Shown here in pieces: positions 9,232 to 17,351 of a stretch of 64,000 nt of DNA. Both the position numbers and the translations under genes were made by a program. The number at the start of each line of letters is the position of its first letter. Within the stretch, counting starts at the first letter, position 1. The notes below the pieces were generated by a model. It made no database searches. It was given only the letters and a program-made list of their open reading frames with translations, and was not told the DNA's origin. This stretch comes from F23-D06 sp963620035 (GTDB lineage Bacteria; Bacteroidota; Bacteroidia; Bacteroidales; WCHB1-69), in assembly GCA_963620035.1 (NCBI GenBank), contig CAVEXN010000009.1, positions 13,996-77,995 on the forward strand. The letters run 5' to 3'.

Positions 9232-9453
9232 TTAGGGATTATGCCTTTTCCTGGCGTTGTTCTTCTTGATGTAGTAAGTGGTAGTCTGCGAGGTGGTGGC
9301 ATTCCATTTGGGCTGATGACGCGTTCTCTTTTTGTTGTAGGCGGCTTTGTGTTTCGTGTTGGGCCGCGAAGTGCTGCACGATGTGAACGACACAAGAAGA
9401 AACGCACATGCCGTAAGCAGCAGAATATGACAGAAAGAAAATCTTCTACCCAT
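9232..9453 (-). CDS. Small basic lipoprotein
   Basis: The predicted 73-residue protein has a type II signal peptide (MGRRFSFCHILLLTACAFLLVSFTSC, lipobox SFTSC). The mature part is strongly basic and Ser/Thr/Asn-rich, with KWNATTSQTTTYYIKK before a Lys/Arg/His-rich end. No known domain is recognised. Similar short lipoproteins occur next to M23 peptidase genes in Bacteroidales, as far as I recall. The start is uncertain between ATG 9453 and ATG 9462; both fit a promoter box at 9475-9482. It heads the operon with the M23-LysM gene. Function unknown. Confidence 0.6.
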   Translation of the reverse strand: MGRRFSFCHILLLTACAFLLVSFTSCSTSRPNTKHKAAYNKKRTRHQPKWNATTSQTTTYYIKKNNARKRHNP

Positions 9454-9474
9454 TTTTTCCATTTTTTCAGGGCG

Positions 9475-9482
9475 CAAATATA
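9475..9482 (-). promoter_or_regulatory. -7 box for lipoprotein/M23/FG-GAP operon
   Basis: The minus strand reads TATATTTG. The implied transcription start leaves room only for the starts at 9462 or 9453. Confidence 0.45.
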
Positions 9483-9702
9483 CACTTTATTTTTTAACTG
9501 CGGCTTTTCTTTGAGAATATTGTTTGCGCTAAACGCCCGCTTTTCTTTGCCGACAATCAGGTTTTATAATATATAAAATGTATGATTGGCTGACGTTCTG
9601 TTTTTGCGGAATAATCCAGGAAAGAAGGGAAAGGCATTTTTATGCAATGGGTGTTTATGGCAAAAAAAACGGTCCGTAAGTATTGCATACATTTTTGTTT
9701 TG

Positions 9703-9710
9703 TATTTTTG
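9703..9710 (+). promoter_or_regulatory. -7 box for the NrnA-led operon
   Basis: TATTTTTG at this position predicts transcription starting near 9717, downstream of the ATG at 9683. This excludes that ATG and supports the TTG at 9731 as the start of the DHH gene. Confidence 0.55.
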
Positions 9711-9730
9711 CGCTCTTAAACTCGAAAAAA

Positions 9731-10768
9731 TTGAAAAGGCAAGAGATTCAGAAAGTCAAAGACATCCTGCGGTCTGTGCATAAGATGGCGGTTGTCTTCC
9801 ATTTCAATCCTGACGGTGATGCCGTAGGTTGCGCCTTGGCGCTGTATCACTATTTCAACAATGACGGCTACGAGGTTTCCGTCGTGTCGCCAAACGCTTT
9901 CCCTGATTTTCTGGGTTGGATGGACGGCAGCGAGCATATCATTGTGGCGCAAGAGAATCCAGAAAAGGCCCAAGAGGCAATCCGCGATTCGGAACTCCTG
10001 TTTGTTGTTGATATGAATGCACCTCACCGCGCCGGCGACCTGGCAGACAGCATCAGGAATTTCGACGGAGCCAAGATACTGATAGACCATCATCTTCAGC
10101 CCGACATTCATTGTGACGTGATGTATTCGACCCCCAAAACCAGTTCGGCTTGCGAGTTGGTGTATAACTTCCTGTACCGTTACTTGACCCCCGACCGCCC
10201 GTTTACGAAAGCTATCGCAGAGGCGCTCTATGTGGGCATCATTACCGACACGGGGTCGGTTTCGTATGCTTGCGACTGCCCGAACACTTACCACGTGCTC
10301 AAGAAACTGATCTCTTCCGGCATCGACGGGGAGTCTATTCACCGGAAAGTATATGACAACTATTCCGAAAGCCGTATCAGACTGCTTGGTCTCGCTTTGT
10401 CGCAGCGTCTTACCGTTCTTCATGAGTTTGGCGTTTCTTATATCTATCTGACGAAAAAAGACCTGCTCGACAACAATTTCCAGATTGGCGACACGGAGGG
10501 ATTCGTCAACTACGGACTCTCTATAAAGTCTGTCGAATTCACGGCTTTTTTCACCGAACGCGACAACCGGATACGCGTCTCTTTCCGCTCCAAAGGAGAT
10601 TTTGACGTCAATGTCTTTGCGCGCCGGTACTTCAATGGCGGCGGTCACCGCAATGCCGCCGGCGCTTTCTATAACGGCACCGTCCAAGAGGCTGTCGCAC
10701 ATTTTGAGGCGGCGGTAAAGGCTGAAAGAACAGGATGCACCGCCAATGCCAAAGTCAAAAAGGCCTGA
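9731..10768 (+). CDS. nrnA: DHH/DHHA1 phosphoesterase, NrnA-like (oligoribonuclease / pAp phosphatase)
   Basis: The family degrades very short RNA oligonucleotides and 3',5'-pAp using Mn2+. In the 345 residues visible, the metal-binding motifs are intact: NPDGDAVG (Asp28 and Asp30), the DMNAPHRAGDL segment, the DHH triad at 119-121 (LIDHH), and the DHHA1 substrate motif GGGHRNAAG with His306. The start is taken as TTG at 9731 (LKRQEIQKVKDIL), because the longer ATG at 9683 lies upstream of the predicted transcription start and would add 16 residues unlike the family N-terminus. It is the first gene of an operon that continues into two FKBP isomerases, an esterase, an L,D-transpeptidase and a LolA-like protein. 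Confidence 0.9.
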   Translation: MKRQEIQKVKDILRSVHKMAVVFHFNPDGDAVGCALALYHYFNNDGYEVSVVSPNAFPDFLGWMDGSEHIIVAQENPEKAQEAIRDSELLFVVDMNAPHRAGDLADSIRNFDGAKILIDHHLQPDIHCDVMYSTPKTSSACELVYNFLYRYLTPDRPFTKAIAEALYVGIITDTGSVSYACDCPNTYHVLKKLISSGIDGESIHRKVYDNYSESRIRLLGLALSQRLTVLHEFGVSYIYLTKKDLLDNNFQIGDTEGFVNYGLSIKSVEFTAFFTERDNRIRVSFRSKGDFDVNVFARRYFNGGGHRNAAGAFYNGTVQEAVAHFEAAVKAERTGCTANAKVKKA

Positions 10769-10784
10769 ACAGAATAAACCGGAG

Positions 10785-11348
10785 ATGAGACCGTCAACAT
10801 TGTTGAGATGCAGTGTCACCCTGCTGGCAACGCTCCTGCTGGCAGCTTGCCAAAACAAGCCCACGGGCAGTGTCGTGGCAGACATCCATGCCCCGAAGGA
10901 AGACAAGGAAGCCCCTTTTGTGGAAGGAAACAAGCGGATTATCCGGTGGGAGAACGAGGAGATGTGTCTTTTTATAAACCGATACCGCTGGAATATGCAA
11001 CAGACAGGTTCCGGACTCTATGTCGAAATTCTCGACCCGGGCAAAGGCAACCTTTTTGAAGTGGGCGATGAGATTACGATGTCTTACAAGACTTTCTTGC
11101 TCGACGGCGAACTGATCTATGATTCGGAACATGACGGCCTGAAACGGTTCAAGGTTGCGAAATCGCCGGAAATTGAAGCCTTGCACGAAGCGGTGCGTCT
11201 GCTCCGCCCCGGTGCGGCCGCACGGATTGTCACGCCATCGTACCTTGCCTACGGCGTGGCAGGCGACGGCGACAAGGTGGACGGACGCATGCCCCTGGCT
11301 ATGATCTTCAAGATAGAAAACAATAATAATTGTAGTCCAATAAATTAA
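10785..11348 (+). CDS. FKBP-type peptidyl-prolyl isomerase lipoprotein (GldI-like)
   Basis: The product has a lipoprotein signal (MRPSTLLRCSVTLLATLLLAAC, lipobox LLAAC) and one FKBP fold over roughly residues 75-185, with VGDEITMSYKTFLLDGELIYDS and a C-terminal YLAYGV...PLAMIFKIE strand. This fits a periplasmic prolyl isomerase anchored to a membrane. Gliding/T9SS lipoprotein GldI is the same type, so a role in secretion is possible but inferred only. The ATG at 10785 gives a clean signal peptide and follows GGAG; an upstream ATG at 10746, inside the end of nrnA, would add 13 charged residues. The next FKBP gene starts 12 bases after the stop. Confidence 0.8.
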   Translation: MRPSTLLRCSVTLLATLLLAACQNKPTGSVVADIHAPKEDKEAPFVEGNKRIIRWENEEMCLFINRYRWNMQQTGSGLYVEILDPGKGNLFEVGDEITMSYKTFLLDGELIYDSEHDGLKRFKVAKSPEIEALHEAVRLLRPGAAARIVTPSYLAYGVAGDGDKVDGRMPLAMIFKIENNNNCSPIN

Positions 11349-11360
11349 CTAGAAAAACTT

Positions 11361-12338
11361 ATGGAAGAAATCAATGAAAAGAATGTTTCCTCTTGCGGAG
11401 GGGAAAATGAACAGAAACAGAACGGCAAGTCACGCAGAAAACTCTGGATAGTCGTGATATGTGCGGCTGTGGTGTTGTGCATCGCTGCTGTGGTGACATT
11501 ATGCCTGACGAAAGGCTGCGGGAAATACAAAGGTTATAAGAAAGACCGCACAACGGGCATCTATTACAAGTTTCACGGAGATGTGAATGATACGGCAGTG
11601 ATGCCCAAGACCGGCGACCTGGTGGGTATCCTTTTCTCGCTCAGTGCCGGAGACTCGTTGCTCATACCGATGACCCCCAATGAATTGCAGATGGATTCTC
11701 TCTATGAGGGTGACCTTTATGCCGCTATCCGTATGATGCATGTGGGAGATTCCGCCTCTTTTGTGCTCGACGGCCCCGAGTTTTTCCGTCATTTCATGCA
11801 AGATACGGTTTATCCTTTCGGCAAAGACCCGCTTTACCTGAATGTCAAACTCTATGCCCAGATGCCGGCCGCCCAGTTCCAGAAGATGCGGACCGAGTAT
11901 GAAGAGATGCTTCGTGACAAGAAGACCGAGGAGCAACAGAGCATCCAGACATACGCAGCCGAGCATTTCAAGGGCGTCACCCCTACATCCCAGGGACTCT
12001 ACATCAAGACGCTCAAAAAAGGTACTGGCGCACAACCCAAACAGGGTCAGACCGTAACAGTGCATTATACCGGCAAATTCCTCGACGGCAAGTCTTTCGA
12101 CAGCTCCGTTGACCGCAATGAACCTTTCAAATTCATGCTTGGCATCGGTCAGGTGATCCCCGGCTGGGACATTACGGTGGCCGGCATGCATATAGGTGAG
12201 AAACTCACCGTGCTCATCCCTTCCGATTACGCTTACGGCGAAAGAGGAAACTACGCCATCCCGCCGTACTCTCCGCTCGTGTTCGACATAGAACTGCTCG
12301 GTATCGATGACGGAACAGAGACTGCAATTGCACAATAA
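11361..12338 (+). CDS. Membrane-anchored double FKBP-type peptidyl-prolyl isomerase
   Basis: The 325-residue protein has a short cytoplasmic head rich in Lys and Glu and one transmembrane anchor at about 27-50 (KLWIVVICAAVVLCIAAVV). A degenerate FKBP-like domain follows (about 60-170: GDLVGILFSLSAGDSLL...MMHVGDSASFVL), then a canonical FKBP domain (about 205-315) with GQTVTVHYTGKFLDGKSFDSS, PFKFMLGIGQVIPGWD and AYGERGNYAIPP. It should catalyse prolyl isomerisation of envelope proteins in the periplasm. The tandem with the preceding lipoprotein FKBP points to a protein-folding module for exported proteins. Its end overlaps the start of the esterase gene by 32 bases in another frame. Confidence 0.9.
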   Translation: MEEINEKNVSSCGGENEQKQNGKSRRKLWIVVICAAVVLCIAAVVTLCLTKGCGKYKGYKKDRTTGIYYKFHGDVNDTAVMPKTGDLVGILFSLSAGDSLLIPMTPNELQMDSLYEGDLYAAIRMMHVGDSASFVLDGPEFFRHFMQDTVYPFGKDPLYLNVKLYAQMPAAQFQKMRTEYEEMLRDKKTEEQQSIQTYAAEHFKGVTPTSQGLYIKTLKKGTGAQPKQGQTVTVHYTGKFLDGKSFDSSVDRNEPFKFMLGIGQVIPGWDITVAGMHIGEKLTVLIPSDYAYGERGNYAIPPYSPLVFDIELLGIDDGTETAIAQ

Positions 12339-14037
12339 TAATGCAGTATGGCGCCGCCGCCTTGCAAGAAAAACCGCAATTTTCTGCATCTGTGTGGCAC
12401 TCGTCTGCTTTGCAGGCTGCCGCAAGAAGAACGGCAAAGTTCATCTTGACAAAAAAACAGAGACGGCTACACAGACGCGGAATGTTACGGTGACCGAAAA
12501 CAACCTTCCTGATTTCAGTACGTTGAACCTGGAGGGCTGCTACTGCGGCAACGTGGCTGGAAAATACTGCTTCGTAGAAATCGACAGGCAGAACAACGAC
12601 AGCATTGAGGGGCGCTGCTATCCGGTCGGGCAAACGGCCTGGACGGATGCATCCCCTTTCTGCATTTACCGCAACGGAAACCACTGTTTTTACAGGGACA
12701 GAGGACAGGAAAGAGAGATCCGGTTTGAAGTCACCGTAGATTCAACCGCCCTGAATGGCGAATTTCGATTCAAACGGGCACTCTTTTCCAACGACATTTC
12801 GCTTAAACGTTACCATGCCCCCGAGGTACACACTTATCCCGTGTCCCGACTGATGAAGCCGCAGTTCGAGGTGACCGAACGCACAGATGTGGAGTATGCA
12901 AAAGCCCGTGGCTATTGGTCGTCTTACCCGATTTGCGACTCGCGTTATATGAAGATGATTTGCGAGACGGTGACCAAAAAAATAGTGCCCAAGGAACTCT
13001 CCCTGACAATGGATCTCTATTGTCCCGAAAACGATACGCTCAAAAAGCACCCCTTGATTATGTTTATCCATGGCGGCGCATTCTATTTCGGCGACAAAGG
13101 GTCAGAGGCAATGAGCGGCTGGTGTCGCCATTTTGCCAGTCTGGGCTATGTTACGGCTTCGCTCAACTACCGTATGGGCTTCCGTCTGTCAGGCAAGTCG
13201 ATACGGCAGTGCGAATACAATGCCATACAAGACGCACATGCCGCTTTCCGTTTCTTGACGGCACATGCCGCCGAGTACGGTATCGACACATCGGCGCTCT
13301 TTGTGGCGGGCACGAGCGCCGGTGCCATCATTGCCCTTAATGTGGCCTATCTGTCGGCTGCAACAGAAATCCCGTTTGTTCGTCAGACAAATATGACAGA
13401 CAGGAACGGCAAACTGGACGGGTCGGGCAATTCGCTCAAAAACAAATTCCGCATATGCGGCGTGGCAAACATGTGGGGTGCGGTGTTTGATACGGACGTG
13501 CTGGAAAACAGGAACATACCGGTTATATCATTCCATGGTACGGCAGACGACATTGTGCCTTACGAAGAGGGATTACCGATGTCAAACCTGAAACTGAATC
13601 CCGGCGAGGCCCTTCTCGAAAAAATGTATGGTTCCGCCTCAATCCACAAGAAACTGGACGAACTGCGGGTGTATAACGAGTTTTATCCTATTAATGGAGG
13701 CCTCCATGCACCATACCAGACTCGCGACGGAAGCCTAAACCAGTATTATTACTTCATTCAGGACAAAATGCGGTGTTTCTTTTACCGGATTTTAGACGAA
13801 ACCGCCCCCATTGTGCGAGTCAAGGGCGAGCCCGGGGGCTATGAAGTCAACGATGAGCGAGTGGCCATTATTGACTGGGAAGCGACGGGAGGTTTCATTC
13901 TGAACCAAGAGGGGCCACGCGTCGAGGTGGTTTGGCGCAAAGACACGCCAGTGCATACGCTCTCTGCTGTCGGGATGTTGGATTCGGGAATCCCTTTCAA
14001 CACCTCCATAGACATAAAAGAAGAGACGGAGCAATGA
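12307..14037 (+). CDS. Lipoprotein alpha/beta-hydrolase (carboxylesterase family)
   Basis: This is a 576-residue predicted envelope esterase. A lipoprotein signal (LVCFAGC near residue 38) is followed by an unfamiliar beta-rich N-terminal domain (about 60-200) and an alpha/beta-hydrolase domain. Catalytic features are the oxyanion motif HGGAF near 255, the nucleophile elbow GTSAGA with Ser near 337, a candidate acid in HGTADDIVP near 413-418, and a candidate His in GGLHAPY near 467. The substrate is unknown; the association with cell-wall genes suggests deacylation of an envelope polymer or lipid, which is inference. No other in-frame ATG exists near the signal peptide, so translation starts inside the FKBP gene. 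The stop overlaps the next start (ATGA). Confidence 0.85.
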   Translation: MTEQRLQLHNNNAVWRRRLARKTAIFCICVALVCFAGCRKKNGKVHLDKKTETATQTRNVTVTENNLPDFSTLNLEGCYCGNVAGKYCFVEIDRQNNDSIEGRCYPVGQTAWTDASPFCIYRNGNHCFYRDRGQEREIRFEVTVDSTALNGEFRFKRALFSNDISLKRYHAPEVHTYPVSRLMKPQFEVTERTDVEYAKARGYWSSYPICDSRYMKMICETVTKKIVPKELSLTMDLYCPENDTLKKHPLIMFIHGGAFYFGDKGSEAMSGWCRHFASLGYVTASLNYRMGFRLSGKSIRQCEYNAIQDAHAAFRFLTAHAAEYGIDTSALFVAGTSAGAIIALNVAYLSAATEIPFVRQTNMTDRNGKLDGSGNSLKNKFRICGVANMWGAVFDTDVLENRNIPVISFHGTADDIVPYEEGLPMSNLKLNPGEALLEKMYGSASIHKKLDELRVYNEFYPINGGLHAPYQTRDGSLNQYYYFIQDKMRCFFYRILDETAPIVRVKGEPGGYEVNDERVAIIDWEATGGFILNQEGPRVEVVWRKDTPVHTLSAVGMLDSGIPFNTSIDIKEETEQ

Positions 14038-15914
14038 AACATGATCCTTTCTTGATGCATCGTTTGCCATTGTTTATGATTGTTTCCGTTTATCTGCTGC
14101 TGCTGGAGACGAGCTGCTCCAGATTGTCTCCAAAGGAGCCTAAACCGCAGTGGTTCAAACGCTATGCTTTTTATGACAACCGGGAATACGAGGCCTATTT
14201 CAGACAAAGAATTGCCGGAATGCCCGACGATACGCTGCCCGGCTGGGCGTGGGTGCTTTCCCACTACCGCGACAAGGGAAAGCCGGAGTGGACGGCACAC
14301 GGTTTCCAGACGCACCGGATTGATGCGCTGCTCGGCAGCCTGTCAGCAGTTTATGAACACGGAATTCCGGCTGCTTTTTTCAACGAATCATACCTTACGG
14401 CGCAAATCGGCGCTTTGAAACGCTATGTTCCGACAGATGCCCGCAGCCTCTATGCCGCACTGTTCCGGCTGGAGATGTCAATGACGGAGGCATACGTCCG
14501 CTATGCCGAGGCCTTGCAGTACGGCGCCACCCGCCCCGAAGTCGCCAACGGCGGAAAATGGCTTTATGAAACGGAAATGCCCGACTCTCTTTTTGTCTCG
14601 TCACTGATGGGTAATATGAATCGCCTTCCCATAATCTTGAAAGAACTTCAGCCGACAGACACCTCTTATTTGATTCTGCAGGAAGAACTGCGCATGCTCT
14701 ATCCTTTTAAAGATACAGTGTTGCAACAGATCCCGCACTTGTCTTTGGCGTTGAACCAAACAAACGTCGCGGTGAATGCAATCTGCGGCAGACTCCGTCT
14801 TACGGGCGAACTGCTTGACGATGGCGGTACAGACGTGTTGACCGAAGAAGTGATGGCAGCCGTGAATTTGTTTAGGGAAAACAATGCACTGCCCCAAAGC
14901 GATACACTTGACAGAGAAACTATAGACTGCCTCAATCGTCCGATTTCCTATTATGTGGATAAGGTCGCCGTTAACCTCGAACGGATGCGCTGGAAAACAG
15001 TCGCTAAGAAGTCGGATTCATTCATTTCAGTAAACATCCCGGACTTTAGTTTGAGCGTATTCCGTGACGGTGAAAGAGTGTTCAACACCCGAATCTGTTG
15101 CGGCAAGGGCAAGAAACCCGCCAACGACCCTGCCCGCATGCGTAACGGCTTGGTGAATGCGTTCAAGTCTGAAACGCCGCTCCTGTACGGAGAAATATCC
15201 AGTGTGGTGCTCAATCCGGAATGGAACATCCCCTATAACATCATGCGAGACGAGTACTATCCCAAGTTGTGCCGCGACAATGTGCAGTTGATCCAAAGAG
15301 AGCATTTGCTGGTGCGCGACACACGCACAGGGAAACTTGTCGCCCCCGAAACCATCGACTGGACCAACATCAACCCTAAGAATATCCCGTACCGGCTGGT
15401 CCAGCAGTCCGGCATATTCAACGCTTTAGGGCGCATAAAGTTCGATTTTCAAAACGAGGAGTCTGTATATCTGCACGACACGAACAACAAGGGGGCTTTC
15501 AAACGTCGCACCAGGGCGTTGAGCCACGGATGCGTCAGGGTGGAGAACCCTTTTGATCTGGCTGCATTGCTGTACGAGATGAACGGGTTTGACAGCCTGA
15601 AAAGAGAACAACTCGACATTCTTGCCGGCAAGGAGCCTACGACGGAAGCGGGTGAGAAATATGCTGATGACATCCGCAAGAAAGACTCGATGCGCTATGC
15701 AAGGCTCGCGGAGCAAGACAAAAGGTTTTATCGCCGCCTGATCCCTACACGCATAAAACTGGAATGCAAAATGCCGCTTTTCATCGAATACTTGACCTGT
15801 TTTGTCGGCGAAAACGGCTATGTGCAGTATCGCAGGGATGTTTATGGTAAAGACGGTAATATTCTCAAGTTGCTTGAGTCCCATACCGTAACGCCACAAC
15901 GGGAGAGAAAGTGA
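14034..15914 (+). CDS. L,D-transpeptidase (YcbB/LdtD-like) lipoprotein
   Basis: The enzyme class makes 3-3 peptidoglycan cross-links or attaches proteins to the wall. The 626-residue product has a lipoprotein signal (lipobox LETSC), a long alpha-helical region, a peptidoglycan-binding-like repeat (about 255-302, LTGELLDDGG...VNLFRENNAL) and a YkuD catalytic domain. The domain carries SVVLNPEWNIPYNIMRDEYYPK and the signature SHGCVRVENP with the nucleophile Cys near residue 500. The domain order and large size match YcbB-type enzymes. The start at 14034 overlaps the stop of the esterase gene by four bases (ATGA) and follows ACGGAG; a longer version from 13932 would lie inside the esterase gene and lacks a signal peptide at its end. 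Confidence 0.92.
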   Translation: MKHDPFLMHRLPLFMIVSVYLLLLETSCSRLSPKEPKPQWFKRYAFYDNREYEAYFRQRIAGMPDDTLPGWAWVLSHYRDKGKPEWTAHGFQTHRIDALLGSLSAVYEHGIPAAFFNESYLTAQIGALKRYVPTDARSLYAALFRLEMSMTEAYVRYAEALQYGATRPEVANGGKWLYETEMPDSLFVSSLMGNMNRLPIILKELQPTDTSYLILQEELRMLYPFKDTVLQQIPHLSLALNQTNVAVNAICGRLRLTGELLDDGGTDVLTEEVMAAVNLFRENNALPQSDTLDRETIDCLNRPISYYVDKVAVNLERMRWKTVAKKSDSFISVNIPDFSLSVFRDGERVFNTRICCGKGKKPANDPARMRNGLVNAFKSETPLLYGEISSVVLNPEWNIPYNIMRDEYYPKLCRDNVQLIQREHLLVRDTRTGKLVAPETIDWTNINPKNIPYRLVQQSGIFNALGRIKFDFQNEESVYLHDTNNKGAFKRRTRALSHGCVRVENPFDLAALLYEMNGFDSLKREQLDILAGKEPTTEAGEKYADDIRKKDSMRYARLAEQDKRFYRRLIPTRIKLECKMPLFIEYLTCFVGENGYVQYRRDVYGKDGNILKLLESHTVTPQRERK

Positions 15915-15976
15915 CAGCCCGGTTTTTTATGCGGAACATACAACAAAAAATCATAGTTGGCGTTGATTGTTATCAA

Positions 15977-16642
15977 ATGAAATCTGTGAATATGAAACCG
16001 GTGATATTAATTGTAACGCTTCTTTGCAGTCTGCTTGCCTTTTCCGCAAGCGCCCAGAATACCGACGGCGGGGCAACAGAATTGCTGAAAAAGGTCTCCG
16101 ACAAGTACCAGTCATATAGTTCTATGCAGTTCCGCTATACACTGAAAGCCACAAAAGACAACAAAACATTGCACACAATAACGGGCGACTTTGCCATCAA
16201 AGGCAGCAAATACAGGACGGGTTTCAACGGCCAGGACTTTTTCTGCGACGGCACGACAATCTGGAACTACCAGAAAGAGACTAATGAGGTCTCCATTTAT
16301 GATTATGACCCCGAGGATGATGACAATATGATGAACCCGCAGCGTATTCTGAAGAACTGGTATGCGCATTTTCGGGCTAAATACATCCGCGACGAGTATG
16401 TTGGCGGAAAATCTGTCGCCTTGATTGACCTTACACCAAAGACGGCACAGTCGTATTACAGAATACGGCTGCATGTGGATAAGAGCGGAAACCGCATTGT
16501 GAGGATTTCAGTATATGACAAAGACAATACCGTCTATGCGTACTATATTGAACAATTCAAGGCAAATGTAACCTTGTCTGACGGCTATTTTGTGTTCGAC
16601 AAGAGTACGTATCCCAACGTTGAGGTGAATGATATGAGATAG
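15977..16642 (+). CDS. LolA-like periplasmic lipoprotein carrier
   Basis: The 221-residue product has a signal peptide (cleavage near FSASAQ) and the LolA/LolB fold pattern: LLKKVSDKYQSYSSMQFRYTLKA, then a beta-sheet with GDFAIKGSKYRTGF and CDGTTIWNYQKETNEVSIYDYD, closing with a DGYFVFDKSTYPNVEV strand. It probably ferries lipoproteins across the periplasm to the outer membrane, which suits an operon rich in lipoprotein genes. The start is ATG 15977 or ATG 15992; both give a good signal peptide. The frame extends to 15911, overlapping the transpeptidase stop, but that stretch contains no signal-like sequence. It is the last gene of the operon. Confidence 0.85.
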   Translation: MKSVNMKPVILIVTLLCSLLAFSASAQNTDGGATELLKKVSDKYQSYSSMQFRYTLKATKDNKTLHTITGDFAIKGSKYRTGFNGQDFFCDGTTIWNYQKETNEVSIYDYDPEDDDNMMNPQRILKNWYAHFRAKYIRDEYVGGKSVALIDLTPKTAQSYYRIRLHVDKSGNRIVRISVYDKDNTVYAYYIEQFKANVTLSDGYFVFDKSTYPNVEVNDMR

Positions 16643-16733
16643 CAAAAAAGTTGTCTATAGCATAAAACAACAATAAAATAGAAAATGAAACTGCTGTTGG
16701 ACTTTTGACCGGCTTATTTTTTTTTGGGGGGGG

Positions 16734-16807
16734 TGGGTCGTATTGGAGTTGAACCAATGACCTCTGCCGTGTGAAAGCAGCGCTCTAAACCACTGAGCTA
16801 ACGACCC
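16734..16807 (-). tRNA. tRNA-Val (anticodon CAC)
   Basis: The minus strand folds as a cloverleaf: acceptor stem GGGTCGT/ACGACCC with A73, D-arm TTAGCTCAGTGGTTTAGAGC, anticodon loop TTCACAC closed by a G-T pair, and a T-arm with GGTTCAACTCC. The anticodon reads CAC, for codon GTG. CCA is not encoded; on the minus strand the gene is followed by a C8 run and an A-rich run. Confidence 0.88.
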
Positions 16808-16821
16808 CTCAAAAGGCGGTG

Positions 16822-16829
16822 CAAAGATA
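16822..16829 (-). promoter_or_regulatory. -7 box for tRNA-Val
   Basis: The minus strand reads TATCTTTG, 14 bases before the first tRNA base. Confidence 0.5.
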
Positions 16830-17101
16830 CACTTTTTTGAATATGAAAGGCATCTGATAAAAAACTTTTCTTGTCCTGTCATGACTATCTGATACAATCC
16901 CGGGGAAAAAGGAAAGTAGATGTCAGAAAAACAAGCACAGATTCCTGATTAGGCACATTTTTTTGCGGGAAGAAAAGCATTTGTGATGGGGTTATGATCT
17001 GTTTTTCCTGTTGTATCGGTGTTTTAAATATTTGAGGATAAAAAAGATAAAACAAGATTCCAAAAAAGATGGCAAGGGGTTGTGAATGTTGAAAAAAAGT
17101 G
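16830..17101. other. Intergenic stretch without recognised gene
   Basis: This AT-rich stretch lies between the divergent tRNA-Val and tRNA-Pro promoters. I see no credible reading frame, RNA fold or repeat in it. Confidence 0.5.
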
Positions 17102-17109
17102 TACTTTTG
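17102..17109 (+). promoter_or_regulatory. -7 box for tRNA-Pro
   Basis: TACTTTTG matches TAnnTTTG, about 31 bases before the tRNA. Confidence 0.5.
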
Positions 17110-17140
17110 CCGCCGATAAGTTTTAAGGGTAATAATGGTA

Positions 17141-17216
17141 CGGGGTGTAGCGCAGTTGGTAGCGCGCTACGTTCGGGACGTAGAGGCCGGAAGTTCGAGT
17201 CTTCTCACCCCGACCA
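17141..17216 (+). tRNA. tRNA-Pro (anticodon CGG)
   Basis: The acceptor stem CGGGGTG/CACCCCG, D-arm GCGCAGTTGGTAGCGC, anticodon arm CTACG-TTCGGGA-CGTAG and T-arm GTTCGAGTC form a full cloverleaf. The 3' CCA is encoded. Confidence 0.95.
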
Positions 17217-17250
17217 AAAAAAGAGATGCCAAGCGGTATTTCTTTTTTTT
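17217..17250 (+). terminator. Terminator of tRNA-Pro
   Basis: AAAGAGATGCC pairs, with two G-U pairs, with GGTATTTCTTT across an AAGC tetraloop and runs into eight Ts. Confidence 0.75.
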
Positions 17251-17273
17251 GTCTGCGCTTTACGGAAAAAGTT

Positions 17274-17281
17274 TATTTTTG
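17274..17281 (+). promoter_or_regulatory. -7 box for dapD
   Basis: TATTTTTG implies a leader of about 65 bases before the dapD ATG. Confidence 0.5.
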
Positions 17282-17351
17282 CGCCCCGTTCAAAGATATG
17301 CCAAAACACTTTCTTGTGATACGGAACAAATTGTAAAATAATGATTTGAAT

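Noticed and set aside
13932..14033. N-terminal extension of the L,D-transpeptidase
   Set aside because: It lies inside the esterase gene, is not signal-like, and the ATG at 14034 overlaps the upstream stop and starts a clean lipoprotein signal.
16655..16897. 80-codon minus-strand frame
   Set aside because: It runs across the tRNA-Val gene and is a by-product of it.
17135..17341. 68- and 77-codon plus-strand frames
   Set aside because: They overlap tRNA-Pro, its terminator and the dapD promoter.
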